Source of the DNA: Actinomycetota bacterium
GTDB lineage: Bacteria > Actinomycetota > Actinomycetes > Nanopelagicales > Nanopelagicaceae
Length of the DNA stretch: 5,022 nt
Direction: 5' to 3'
Assembly: GCA_009702845.1 (NCBI GenBank)
Contig: WLHG01000090.1
Location: 1-5,022, forward strand
Under the pieces are notes generated by a model that had not been told where the DNA came from, did no database searches, and saw only the letters and a list, made by a program, of their open reading frames with translations. Position 1 is the stretch's first letter; every line of letters begins with the position of its first letter. Both the position numbers and the translations under genes were made by a program. This document shows positions 1-5,022 of this stretch, in pieces.

Positions 1-624
1 AATATCTATTACTTCCGTGTTCCAAAGAAATTCAATCTTTGGATTGGCGGCAGCACGTTCTGCCATAATCTTTGATGCACGTAGTGAATCGCGACGGTGA
101 ATTAATACTACTTTGCTTGCAAATCTAGTGAGGAATGTCGCCTCTTCAACAGCGGAGTCTCCCCCACCAACAACTGCAATTACTTGATCGCGGAAAAAGA
201 AGCCATCGCAAGTCGCACACCAAGAGACACCGTGCCCCGATAATCGTTTTTCATTTACTAATCCGATTTCTCGATAGGCCGAACCCGTAGCAAGGATTAC
301 AGACTTAGCCTTAATAGTATTTCCAGAGCCATCCTTGAGGGTTTTTATATCTCCAAGTAAATCCATTTCAACTATGTCATCAGTTATTAATTCGGCGCCA
401 AAACGTTTTGCCTGTTTGCGCATGTTGTCCATTAAGTCGGGACCCATTACGCCATCAACAAAACCAGGAAAGTTTTCAACCTCAGTCGTATTCATGAGTG
501 CGCCACCGGCGGTCACAGAACCCTCGTAAATAACTGGATTCAACTGCGCACGCGCTGCGTAAATTGCAGCTGTGTATCCTGCAGGTCCAGAACCCACAAC
601 GACAAGATCTCTGACTTCACTCAC
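1..624 (-). CDS. trxB: Thioredoxin reductase, N-terminal 208 residues (3' end outside window)
   Basis: Cytoplasmic FAD-dependent enzyme that passes electrons from NADPH to thioredoxin for disulfide reduction and oxidative-stress defence. The reading frame is open from GTG at 624 to base 1. Seen in order: a dinucleotide-binding loop GSGPAG (residues 11-16) for FAD; ATGS (112-115) closing the first FAD segment; the redox-active disulfide WCATCDG with Cys136 and Cys139; a second nucleotide-binding loop GGGDSA (153-158) for NADPH; and HRRDSLRAS (176-184), whose basic residues normally contact the NADPH 2'-phosphate. This domain order and the Cys-Ala-Thr-Cys motif are diagnostic of low-molecular-weight bacterial TrxB, usually about 310 residues, so roughly the last third is missing. 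The GTG at 624 is preferred because AAGGAG lies 5 nt upstream; an in-frame GTG at 630 overlaps that site. In related actinobacteria thioredoxin (trxA/trxC) follows, probably just left of the window. Confidence 0.97.
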   Translation of the reverse strand, partial: MSEVRDLVVVGSGPAGYTAAIYAARAQLNPVIYEGSVTAGGALMNTTEVENFPGFVDGVMGPDLMDNMRKQAKRFGAELITDDIVEMDLLGDIKTLKDGSGNTIKAKSVILATGSAYREIGLVNEKRLSGHGVSWCATCDGFFFRDQVIAVVGGGDSAVEEATFLTRFASKVVLIHRRDSLRASKIMAERAAANPKIEFLWNTEVIDI

Positions 625-629
625 GCTCA

Positions 630-635
630 CTCCTT
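630..635 (-). promoter_or_regulatory. Shine-Dalgarno site of trxB
   Basis: AAGGAG read on the minus strand, 5 nt before the GTG at 624. It is the strongest ribosome-binding site in the window and decides the start. The alternative in-frame GTG at 630-628 shares its last G and has no site of its own. Confidence 0.8.
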
Positions 636-638
636 AGA

Positions 639-664
639 AACATCTCCAGCACCTACTTTATTCC
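639..664 (-). promoter_or_regulatory. Candidate SigR/SigH-type (ECF) promoter for trxB
   Basis: On the minus strand GGAAT (664-660) is followed by exactly 18 nt and then GTT (641-639). This matches the GGAAT-N18/19-GTT consensus known for Streptomyces SigR and similar to that of mycobacterial SigH, the thiol-oxidative-stress sigma factors whose classic targets include trxB. The GGAAT overlaps the last sense codon and the stop codon of murJ, so trxB could be transcribed separately under stress as well as by readthrough. A start 7-9 nt after GTT would fall at about 630-632, inside the Shine-Dalgarno site, leaving a nearly leaderless mRNA. The match and location are seen; that it is used, and that the organism has a SigR-like factor, is inferred. 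Confidence 0.55.
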
Positions 665-2295
665 GCATCCTTGGAGCGGCCGACCACCGAGTCCCTCAAA
701 TGAGCAATCATTGAGATCTCTTCGACGCCAGCTGCCTTTGCCGCAACTAAATAACCAAAAAAAGCCATGACCATAACTACCAATAACTCGCCAGCCCGTG
801 CGATTGGTGAGAGTTCAACCCCAACCCAGGAGATGTACTGAGTAAGTGCGAATAATGGGGCCATTACTCCGACAGAGGCCCCAATTAAACGCAGATGCTG
901 ACCCAGGAAATCCCTCACCTTGATCGGCCCAGTGTGTTTTTTCAAGAGCGAGAGCGTAATAAGCAGACCAACAAGATAACTAATTGAGAAGGCCGCTCCA
1001 AGACCCACAGTGACCCATTGATTCTGTAGAAGATGAAGAAATAGATAAGAAAGGCCGACAGAGATTAAGTTGATGATAAAGATCGATATGACTTGAGTGC
1101 GAGTATCTTCAAAAGCATTAAATCCCCGGATCAAAATCAAGTTTATAGAAAAAGCCACAAGACCAAAACTCAAAGCTGAGAGAACATAACCAATATAGCG
1201 GGCATCGCCTACTGGGATGCCAACAAAAATAACCTCAGTAATAAAAGATCCAAAGAATAAAAAGGCAACCGCGCTTGGAATTGTAATTACACCAACCAGT
1301 TTGATTGCTCGAATTAACTGCGCCCGCACCTCATCATTATTTTTGGCTAACGCTAAGCGAGAAAGATGCGGCAGGATTGCGGTAATAATAGAGATAGTGA
1401 CGATTGAATACGGCAGCAACATCACGTAGTAAGCGTATGTATAAGGTGTATAGCCAACGCCACGAGTTATGCCCTCTTGAGCACTTCGCACCGCAGCACT
1501 TGTTGCAACATTGACTGTTACTAAATAACCAAGTTGTGAAATCAAAACATAGAGAAGAGTCCACCCAGCTAAACCAAAAGACTTACCAAGGCCGGCCACA
1601 CCCCACTGTGGGCGTAGTTTTATTCCCAACCTTTTGATAACTGGAAACAGAACAAGCGCCTGTACAACAACGCTCAAAGTAGTTCCCCAACCAAGAATCT
1701 GAATCTGCGTTGAAGTAATATTTGAAACTGTTAAATCGGAGGCTATAAGTAAAAAACCACCAAATAGTGCGATACCAACAATGTTGTTAGCAATCGGTGC
1801 CCACATTAATGGACCAAAAGAGCCACGTGCATTGGCTACTTGCCCCAACATAGTGAAGAGACCGAGGAAGAAAATCTGCGGCAAGCAATAGCGTGTGAAA
1901 GCTATCGCGATCTCCTTTTCAGCCTCAAAGCCCGTAGTAAAAAACTCAGGGGCGTATAAGCGAACTAAAGCCGGTGCAAAATACACCCCGATAGCGACTA
2001 GCGCTAATAAAATAAGCGAGATTGTGGTGATTAGACGCGATGCGAAACCATCTCCACCATCTTCGTGATCGAAAGAGCGCACCAACTGCGGAATAAATAT
2101 TGCAGTGAGGGCGCCACCAACGAGTAAGTTGTACAAAATATTCGGCATTGTGTTTGCAACGTTGTAAGTATCGGCAAGGAGAGCGGTGCCCAAAACGGCA
2201 ACAATGAGAATTCCACGGATGAAGCCAGTGATGCGAGAGATAATAGTTCCAAGGGCCATGATCCCTGAGGCACGAAAGAGTTCGTTAGATTTCAT
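658..2295 (-). CDS. murJ: Lipid II flippase MurJ (MviN family)
   Basis: Polytopic inner-membrane protein of the MOP superfamily that moves undecaprenyl-linked lipid II to the outer face for peptidoglycan synthesis. The 545 residues carry about 14 hydrophobic segments, the usual number. The N-terminus has the family pattern ISRITGFIRG (19-28), with Arg21 and Arg27 matching the essential Arg18 and Arg24 of E. coli MurJ, then ADTYNVANTMPN (41-52). Other family signatures are NARGSFGPLMWAPIANN (155-171), LPYSIVTISIITAILPHLSR (294-313) and RGFNAFEDTRT (390-400). The C-terminus ends in a short charged tail. There is no appended pseudokinase and FhaA-binding region as in the mycobacterial protein. 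ATG at 2295 is chosen over a GTG at 2325 because GAAAGGG lies 8 nt upstream and the overlap with the preceding gene is then only 11 nt instead of 41 nt. It lies in one unit with the DUF6049 and Nudix genes; trxB begins 33 nt after its stop. Confidence 0.95.
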   Translation of the reverse strand: MKSNELFRASGIMALGTIISRITGFIRGILIVAVLGTALLADTYNVANTMPNILYNLLVGGALTAIFIPQLVRSFDHEDGGDGFASRLITTISLILLALVAIGVYFAPALVRLYAPEFFTTGFEAEKEIAIAFTRYCLPQIFFLGLFTMLGQVANARGSFGPLMWAPIANNIVGIALFGGFLLIASDLTVSNITSTQIQILGWGTTLSVVVQALVLFPVIKRLGIKLRPQWGVAGLGKSFGLAGWTLLYVLISQLGYLVTVNVATSAAVRSAQEGITRGVGYTPYTYAYYVMLLPYSIVTISIITAILPHLSRLALAKNNDEVRAQLIRAIKLVGVITIPSAVAFLFFGSFITEVIFVGIPVGDARYIGYVLSALSFGLVAFSINLILIRGFNAFEDTRTQVISIFIINLISVGLSYLFLHLLQNQWVTVGLGAAFSISYLVGLLITLSLLKKHTGPIKVRDFLGQHLRLIGASVGVMAPLFALTQYISWVGVELSPIARAGELLVVMVMAFFGYLVAAKAAGVEEISMIAHLRDSVVGRSKDAE

Positions 2296-3400
2296 TGTGA
2301 CGTCCCTTTCGTACTCGGCGCACACTTTGGGTTATTGCGGCCAATAAGAGAAGTATCGCGGCACCAGTGGTAAACCACGTGAGGCGTGGATCAATAACCG
2401 TGGCGTTGAGCGATAAAACCGCAGGGGCTGCAACATCGCCTCCCAAACTATCGGTCATTTGGGCAAAGACTATGGTTTGCCCTGGTGCGATCACAAAGGC
2501 ATTGAGCTCCAACTGACGCTTTGAATTGGCAGCTAGCGTCACCTCAGTGAAGCTATCGACAATGACGCGAGTGTTCATGGCTAGCATCTTTATATTGACC
2601 GTTACTTCAACTGGAAAATCATTTATCACCGTTACTGGCAGGGCTGTCTTCTCTGTTGTGAGCTGGTACTTCCCGGGGTTTATTCGTAATCTATGAAGTT
2701 GAGCATCAACTGCAGAGCGAGCGTTATATAAAAAATATGCCCGGTCATCTGAATTCAGTCCTGGAGTTAATAGACGCGCTAAATGAACACGCAACTGCAT
2801 TAACTCTGGCGAGGCAACAACTCTTGATAAACGCGTTAAATCTTTTCTCGTCTGGCCATAGGCTTTGCGTTGTAAAGGGTCCAACTTTGAGCTGCCCTTA
2901 GACCACTTTCCATTGGGTTCACTTCTTACCGCACGACTTAAGCCCATTTCTAAAGCGCTTTTTCCATAGGTGTAATACATTCTTAATTCACTGGGGGCCA
3001 AGTTTTTAGCCATCGCAACATCTGGGTTTCCATATGGAAGCGCAACAACGTCATTGGCTGCGGAAACTTTCTTTAACTGTATTAACCAAGAGCTAGCAAT
3101 ATCTTTGCCGATCGGCGTAGCTTCCGTAGCTAACTTGTAATCACCAGTCATCGCAATAACCTCATCAATGAGAGCGGGATCGATAATCCAAGTCTTTGAA
3201 CTACTGAGTGGGACAAAAACTAACTGCCCCAATTTCCCCGAAGGTGTTAGTTCTTGAGACAACTCATCATTCCTAAACTCACCTGTAAAGTTTTGATGGA
3301 TGGTGCTTGTAAGACGCACAATCGAAACATCTGCGGTGGCAGACGGTAAAGGGGCAGCTATGAAAAAGCATAATAAAGAAATACTTATGAGTTTTTTCAT
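2285..3400 (-). CDS. Shortened DUF6049-family secreted, C-terminally anchored protein
   Basis: Function unknown. A Sec signal peptide is clear: MKK, a hydrophobic core (4-18) and an Ala-Thr-Ala site (21-23) before Asp24. One transmembrane helix near the C-terminus (about 341-360) is followed by a basic tail (RRVRKGRH), so the bulk should lie outside the membrane with the tail in the cytoplasm. Patterns fitting the actinobacterial DUF6049 family (Rv3909 type) are TWIIDPALIDEV (about 69-80), VVALPYGNPDVA, and a predicted beta-rich stretch starting LPVTVINDFPVEVTVN, as in the membrane-proximal part of that family. Full members are roughly 700-800 residues from memory; this one has 371, with the N-terminal and middle regions apparently much reduced. 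Cys11 is not a lipobox cysteine (Leu at -1). ATG at 3400 overlaps the Nudix stop as ATGA, and the stop lies inside murJ. Constant linkage to murJ suggests a cell-envelope role, which is inference. Confidence 0.8.
   Translation of the reverse strand: MKKLISISLLCFFIAAPLPSATADVSIVRLTSTIHQNFTGEFRNDELSQELTPSGKLGQLVFVPLSSSKTWIIDPALIDEVIAMTGDYKLATEATPIGKDIASSWLIQLKKVSAANDVVALPYGNPDVAMAKNLAPSELRMYYTYGKSALEMGLSRAVRSEPNGKWSKGSSKLDPLQRKAYGQTRKDLTRLSRVVASPELMQLRVHLARLLTPGLNSDDRAYFLYNARSAVDAQLHRLRINPGKYQLTTEKTALPVTVINDFPVEVTVNIKMLAMNTRVIVDSFTEVTLAANSKRQLELNAFVIAPGQTIVFAQMTDSLGGDVAAPAVLSLNATVIDPRLTWFTTGAAILLLLAAITQSVRRVRKGRHNEI
2304..2310 (-). promoter_or_regulatory. Shine-Dalgarno site of murJ inside the DUF6049 gene
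   Basis: GAAAGGG on the minus strand, 8 nt before the ATG at 2295, lies within the last codons of the DUF6049 gene. It supports the MKSNEL start rather than the longer GTG reading from 2325, in front of which no purine-rich site is seen. Its position implies that ribosomes finishing the upstream gene help initiate murJ. Confidence 0.65.
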
Positions 3401-3966
3401 ATCTTCAATTCACCGCTACGAGCTATCAATTTCTTTTCATCGGGATAGGCAAGCCGATCAATAATCTCCTCTAATGGAAACCATGAGACTTCATCAACTT
3501 CACTTATTTGCGCCATTAACTCGCCGCTGACTTCAGAGAAAAGAAAATGGTGAACGGTTTTGTGAATTCTCTTTCCGCCGGCCATGAACCAAAAATCAAT
3601 CACGCCGAGGGATCGAGATATTGCAGATGTGATTCCAGTTTCTTCGGCAACTTCGCGAATAGCTGCCTGTTCAGGCGTTTCCCCCTCCTCGATATGGCCC
3701 TTTGGAAGTGACCACAGCAATCGAAGGCCGCTTGCATCTTTATGATCGATTCGTCCGATAAGAAGGCCCTGCGTCCCGCTTGAGTCGATAACTAATCCAC
3801 CAGCGCTGACCTCATCAACGCGCTTTGAGTACACCTTCTTAACGGCAGGTTTGGTCGCTTTAACGGTGGTGGATGGAGATTGTGTTTGGGGGCCGCGATT
3901 GGCGGGGCGCTTGCGCTTCCGCTTCTTTTTAATACCGTCGCTGCCCGCACCAGGTGCCGGGATCAT
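3397..3966 (-). CDS. Nudix hydrolase, MutT4-like, with basic N-terminal tail
   Basis: Predicted Mg-dependent hydrolase of a nucleoside diphosphate linked to another group. The Nudix box spans residues 90-112 and is complete: GHIEEGE, seven residues, then REVAEETGI. Glu105, Glu108 and Glu109 are the expected metal ligands. It is flanked by SAGGLVID (54-61), LLWSLPK (83-89) and IDFWFMAGGKRIHKTVHHF (about 122-140). These flanks, the length (189 residues) and the position match what I recall of mycobacterial MutT4 (Rv3908). Residues 13-24 (KKKRKRKRPANR) form a strongly basic, probably disordered tail followed by a Ser/Thr/Lys linker to about residue 50. The M. tuberculosis protein also has such a tail, so it is likely genuine and may bind nucleic acid or acidic partners. 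The substrate cannot be read from sequence. ATG at 3966 is the only good start: an in-frame TAA lies 33 nt upstream and no Shine-Dalgarno site is visible. It is first in the leftward unit, and its stop overlaps the next start by 4 nt. Confidence 0.9.
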   Translation of the reverse strand: MIPAPGAGSDGIKKKRKRKRPANRGPQTQSPSTTVKATKPAVKKVYSKRVDEVSAGGLVIDSSGTQGLLIGRIDHKDASGLRLLWSLPKGHIEEGETPEQAAIREVAEETGITSAISRSLGVIDFWFMAGGKRIHKTVHHFLFSEVSGELMAQISEVDEVSWFPLEEIIDRLAYPDEKKLIARSGELKI

Positions 3967-3984
3967 GAAGCAAGGGTACTGCTC

Positions 3985-3990
3985 TAATCT
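3985..3990 (+). promoter_or_regulatory. Candidate -10 element for cca
   Basis: TAATCT on the plus strand fits the TAnnnT pattern typical of actinobacterial -10 elements, with three of six positions matching the full consensus. Transcription starting 7-9 nt downstream would begin at about 3997-3999, at or next to the GTG chosen as the cca start, so the mRNA would be leaderless. No good -35 hexamer is visible; the expected place overlaps the start of the Nudix gene. Confidence 0.4.
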
Positions 3991-3992
3991 TA
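3987..3992 (-). promoter_or_regulatory. Candidate -10 element for the Nudix-DUF6049-murJ unit
   Basis: TAAGAT on the minus strand (complement of ATCTTA) matches four of six consensus positions, including the key TA...T. It predicts a start near 3980 and a leader of about 14 nt before the ATG at 3966. No convincing -35 hexamer is seen 16-18 nt upstream. It overlaps the opposing cca -10 candidate by 4 bp. Confidence 0.4.
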
Positions 3993-3998
3993 CTTATT

Positions 3999-5022
3999 GT
4001 GACTAGTGCATTGGGTGCCGCAGGCGAGTTAGCGATCCGTTCCCTCATTGAACGCGCGCCTCTAGCCAGCTCACTCGCACAGGCATTTAAGGCCAAAGGA
4101 TTTACTTTGGCTCTAGTCGGTGGGCCGGTACGAGATGCAATTTTAGGTCGCCTCGGAAATGATTTAGATTTCACAACAAATGCACTTCCACAGGAGAGTA
4201 AAAAGATTTTGCAAGCATGGGCAGAAAATGTTTGGGAGACGGGGATTGCATTTGGAACTGTTGCAGGTAAACGCGGGGACACAACCGTTGAAGTAACGAC
4301 ATACCGAAGCGAACAGTACGATCCCGATTCACGCAAACCCGAAGTTGAATACGGAAAAGAAATTCTCGGAGACTTAGCCCGCCGCGATTTTACTGTAAAC
4401 TCAATGGCGCTCGAACTCACCGGCCAAGAACCAGAGTTTATTGATCCATTTAACGGATTAGCAGATCTAGCAAAAAAGGTTTTGCGCACACCAGGAAAAC
4501 CAAGTGATTCTTTTAATGATGATCCACTTCGCATGATGCGCGCTGCGCGTTTTGCAAGCCAACTCGATTTTGAGATTGATACCGACGTTGTTTCATCGAT
4601 AAAAGATTTATCTTCACGAATCGCCATTGTTTCTGCTGAACGCGTCAGGGACGAGTTAACTAAAATTCTTATGTCGCCTAATCCCCGTAAAGGAATAACA
4701 ATTCTTGTCGATACAGGATTAGCCGAAATATTTATTCCTGAGATTCCAAAACTACGCCTTGAAGTGGACGAGCACCACCACCACAAAGATGTATATGAGC
4801 ACTCCATTACGGTTTTAGAGCAGGCAATTATGCAAGAGGAGCGACTTGGCGGAGCAAATTTAGTTATTCGACTAGCGGCGCTTTTACATGACATAGGCAA
4901 ACCTAAGACACGTAGCTTTATAGATGGCGGTGGAGTTTCTTTTCACCACCATGAAGTTGTTGGCGCACGGTTAGTTAAGAAACGATTACAAGAGCTTCGT
5001 TTTGATAGCCACACAGTCGAAG
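3999..5022 (+). CDS. cca: CCA tRNA nucleotidyltransferase, N-terminal 341 residues (3' end outside window)
   Basis: Adds or repairs the 3'-terminal CCA of tRNAs from CTP and ATP without a nucleic-acid template, in the cytoplasm. The frame stays open from 3999 to the window end. Class II nucleotidyltransferase motifs are seen in order: LVGGPVRDAILG (39-50); catalytic Asp55 and Asp57 in NDLDFTT; RRDFTVNSMA (128-137); the nucleotide-selecting DDPLRMMRAARFA (174-186); and AERVRDEL (213-220). A metal-dependent HD domain follows, with a His run (259-262), Tyr266-Glu-His268, LLHDIGK (295-301) and HHHE (316-319). This head plus HD architecture is that of the actinobacterial CCA family, usually about 470-490 residues, so the C-terminal quarter or so is missing. 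The start is uncertain: an in-frame TGA sits at 3966, and GTG 3999 or TTG 4011 are the only plausible starts before the conserved core. GTG is preferred because a -10-like hexamer is correctly spaced for a leaderless transcript. It is divergent from the Nudix gene across 32 bp. Confidence 0.95.
   Translation, partial: MTSALGAAGELAIRSLIERAPLASSLAQAFKAKGFTLALVGGPVRDAILGRLGNDLDFTTNALPQESKKILQAWAENVWETGIAFGTVAGKRGDTTVEVTTYRSEQYDPDSRKPEVEYGKEILGDLARRDFTVNSMALELTGQEPEFIDPFNGLADLAKKVLRTPGKPSDSFNDDPLRMMRAARFASQLDFEIDTDVVSSIKDLSSRIAIVSAERVRDELTKILMSPNPRKGITILVDTGLAEIFIPEIPKLRLEVDEHHHHKDVYEHSITVLEQAIMQEERLGGANLVIRLAALLHDIGKPKTRSFIDGGGVSFHHHEVVGARLVKKRLQELRFDSHTVE

Noticed and set aside
335..529. A 64-codon plus-strand open frame
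   Set aside because: It is antisense to the trxB segment, with no ribosome-binding site or family resemblance.
625..657. Possible terminator between murJ and trxB
   Set aside because: There is no stable hairpin or T-run in the 33 nt, so readthrough is expected.
1217..1564. Short open frames on both strands inside murJ (1217-1429 plus, 1337-1564 minus)
   Set aside because: They overlap the continuous murJ frame and show no independent coding signal.
2031..2273. An 80-codon minus-strand frame within the murJ N-terminal region
   Set aside because: It is an alternate frame of murJ; its hydrophobic look comes from reading membrane-segment codons out of phase.
2296..2325. Ten-residue N-terminal extension of MurJ from GTG at 2325
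   Set aside because: It has no Shine-Dalgarno site, enlarges the overlap with the upstream gene to 41 nt, and adds charged residues ahead of the conserved start, whereas ATG 2295 has a well-placed GAAAGGG.
3368..3370. Cys11 of the DUF6049 protein as a lipoprotein attachment site
   Set aside because: It lies too early in the signal peptide and is preceded by Leu-Leu instead of a small residue; an Ala-Thr-Ala signal peptidase I site follows at 21-23.
4773..4784. Four-histidine run in the CCA protein as an unusual tag or repeat
   Set aside because: It falls at the start of the HD domain where actinobacterial homologues carry a similar His-rich motif, so it is an ordinary metal-site variant.
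3929..4900. A 323-codon open frame on the minus strand opposite cca
   Set aside because: It lies wholly antisense to a plus-strand frame carrying every class II CCA-transferase and HD motif. Its own product is Ser/Arg-rich with no recognisable domain, typical of an antisense shadow.

Overview
The window looks like a piece of actinobacterial chromosome from a lineage with unusually low GC (by eye around the mid-40s percent, with free use of TTA leucine codons). The gene order matches, from memory, the block near the replication origin in Mycobacterium tuberculosis: pcnA/cca (Rv3907c), divergent from mutT4 (Rv3908), a DUF6049 membrane protein (Rv3909), murJ/mviN (Rv3910), and then trxB. Low GC, very tight packing and a shortened DUF6049 protein suggest a streamlined actinobacterium such as the freshwater acI/Nanopelagicales group. 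That placement is an inference, not something the sequence proves.

Layout: the left four fifths is one leftward (minus-strand) gene string. In transcription order it holds a Nudix hydrolase with a basic N-terminal tail (3966 to 3397), a secreted, C-terminally anchored DUF6049 protein (3400 to 2285), the lipid II flippase MurJ (2295 to 658), and the first 208 residues of thioredoxin reductase (624 to beyond base 1). The first three overlap by 4 and 11 nt, so they are almost certainly one translationally coupled unit. A 33-nt gap separates murJ from trxB. The right fifth is a rightward CCA tRNA nucleotidyltransferase (3999 to beyond 5022), starting only 32 nt from the Nudix start. No gene-free stretch exceeds 33 nt. 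I see no tRNA, rRNA, CRISPR, insertion sequence, riboswitch or hairpin terminator.

Functionally this is housekeeping. CCA finishes tRNA 3' ends; the Nudix enzyme probably hydrolyses damaged or signalling nucleotides; MurJ moves lipid II to the outer face of the membrane for peptidoglycan synthesis; the DUF6049 protein is an extracytoplasmic partner of unknown role that is consistently next to murJ; and TrxB feeds electrons from NADPH to thioredoxin. The most interesting signals are regulatory. A sequence fitting the SigR/SigH oxidative-stress promoter (GGAAT-N18-GTT) overlaps the end of murJ just ahead of trxB. The cca/Nudix gap carries two opposed, overlapping -10-like hexamers, compatible with one symmetric bidirectional promoter and a leaderless cca mRNA. 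I found no novel defence or mobile system here.
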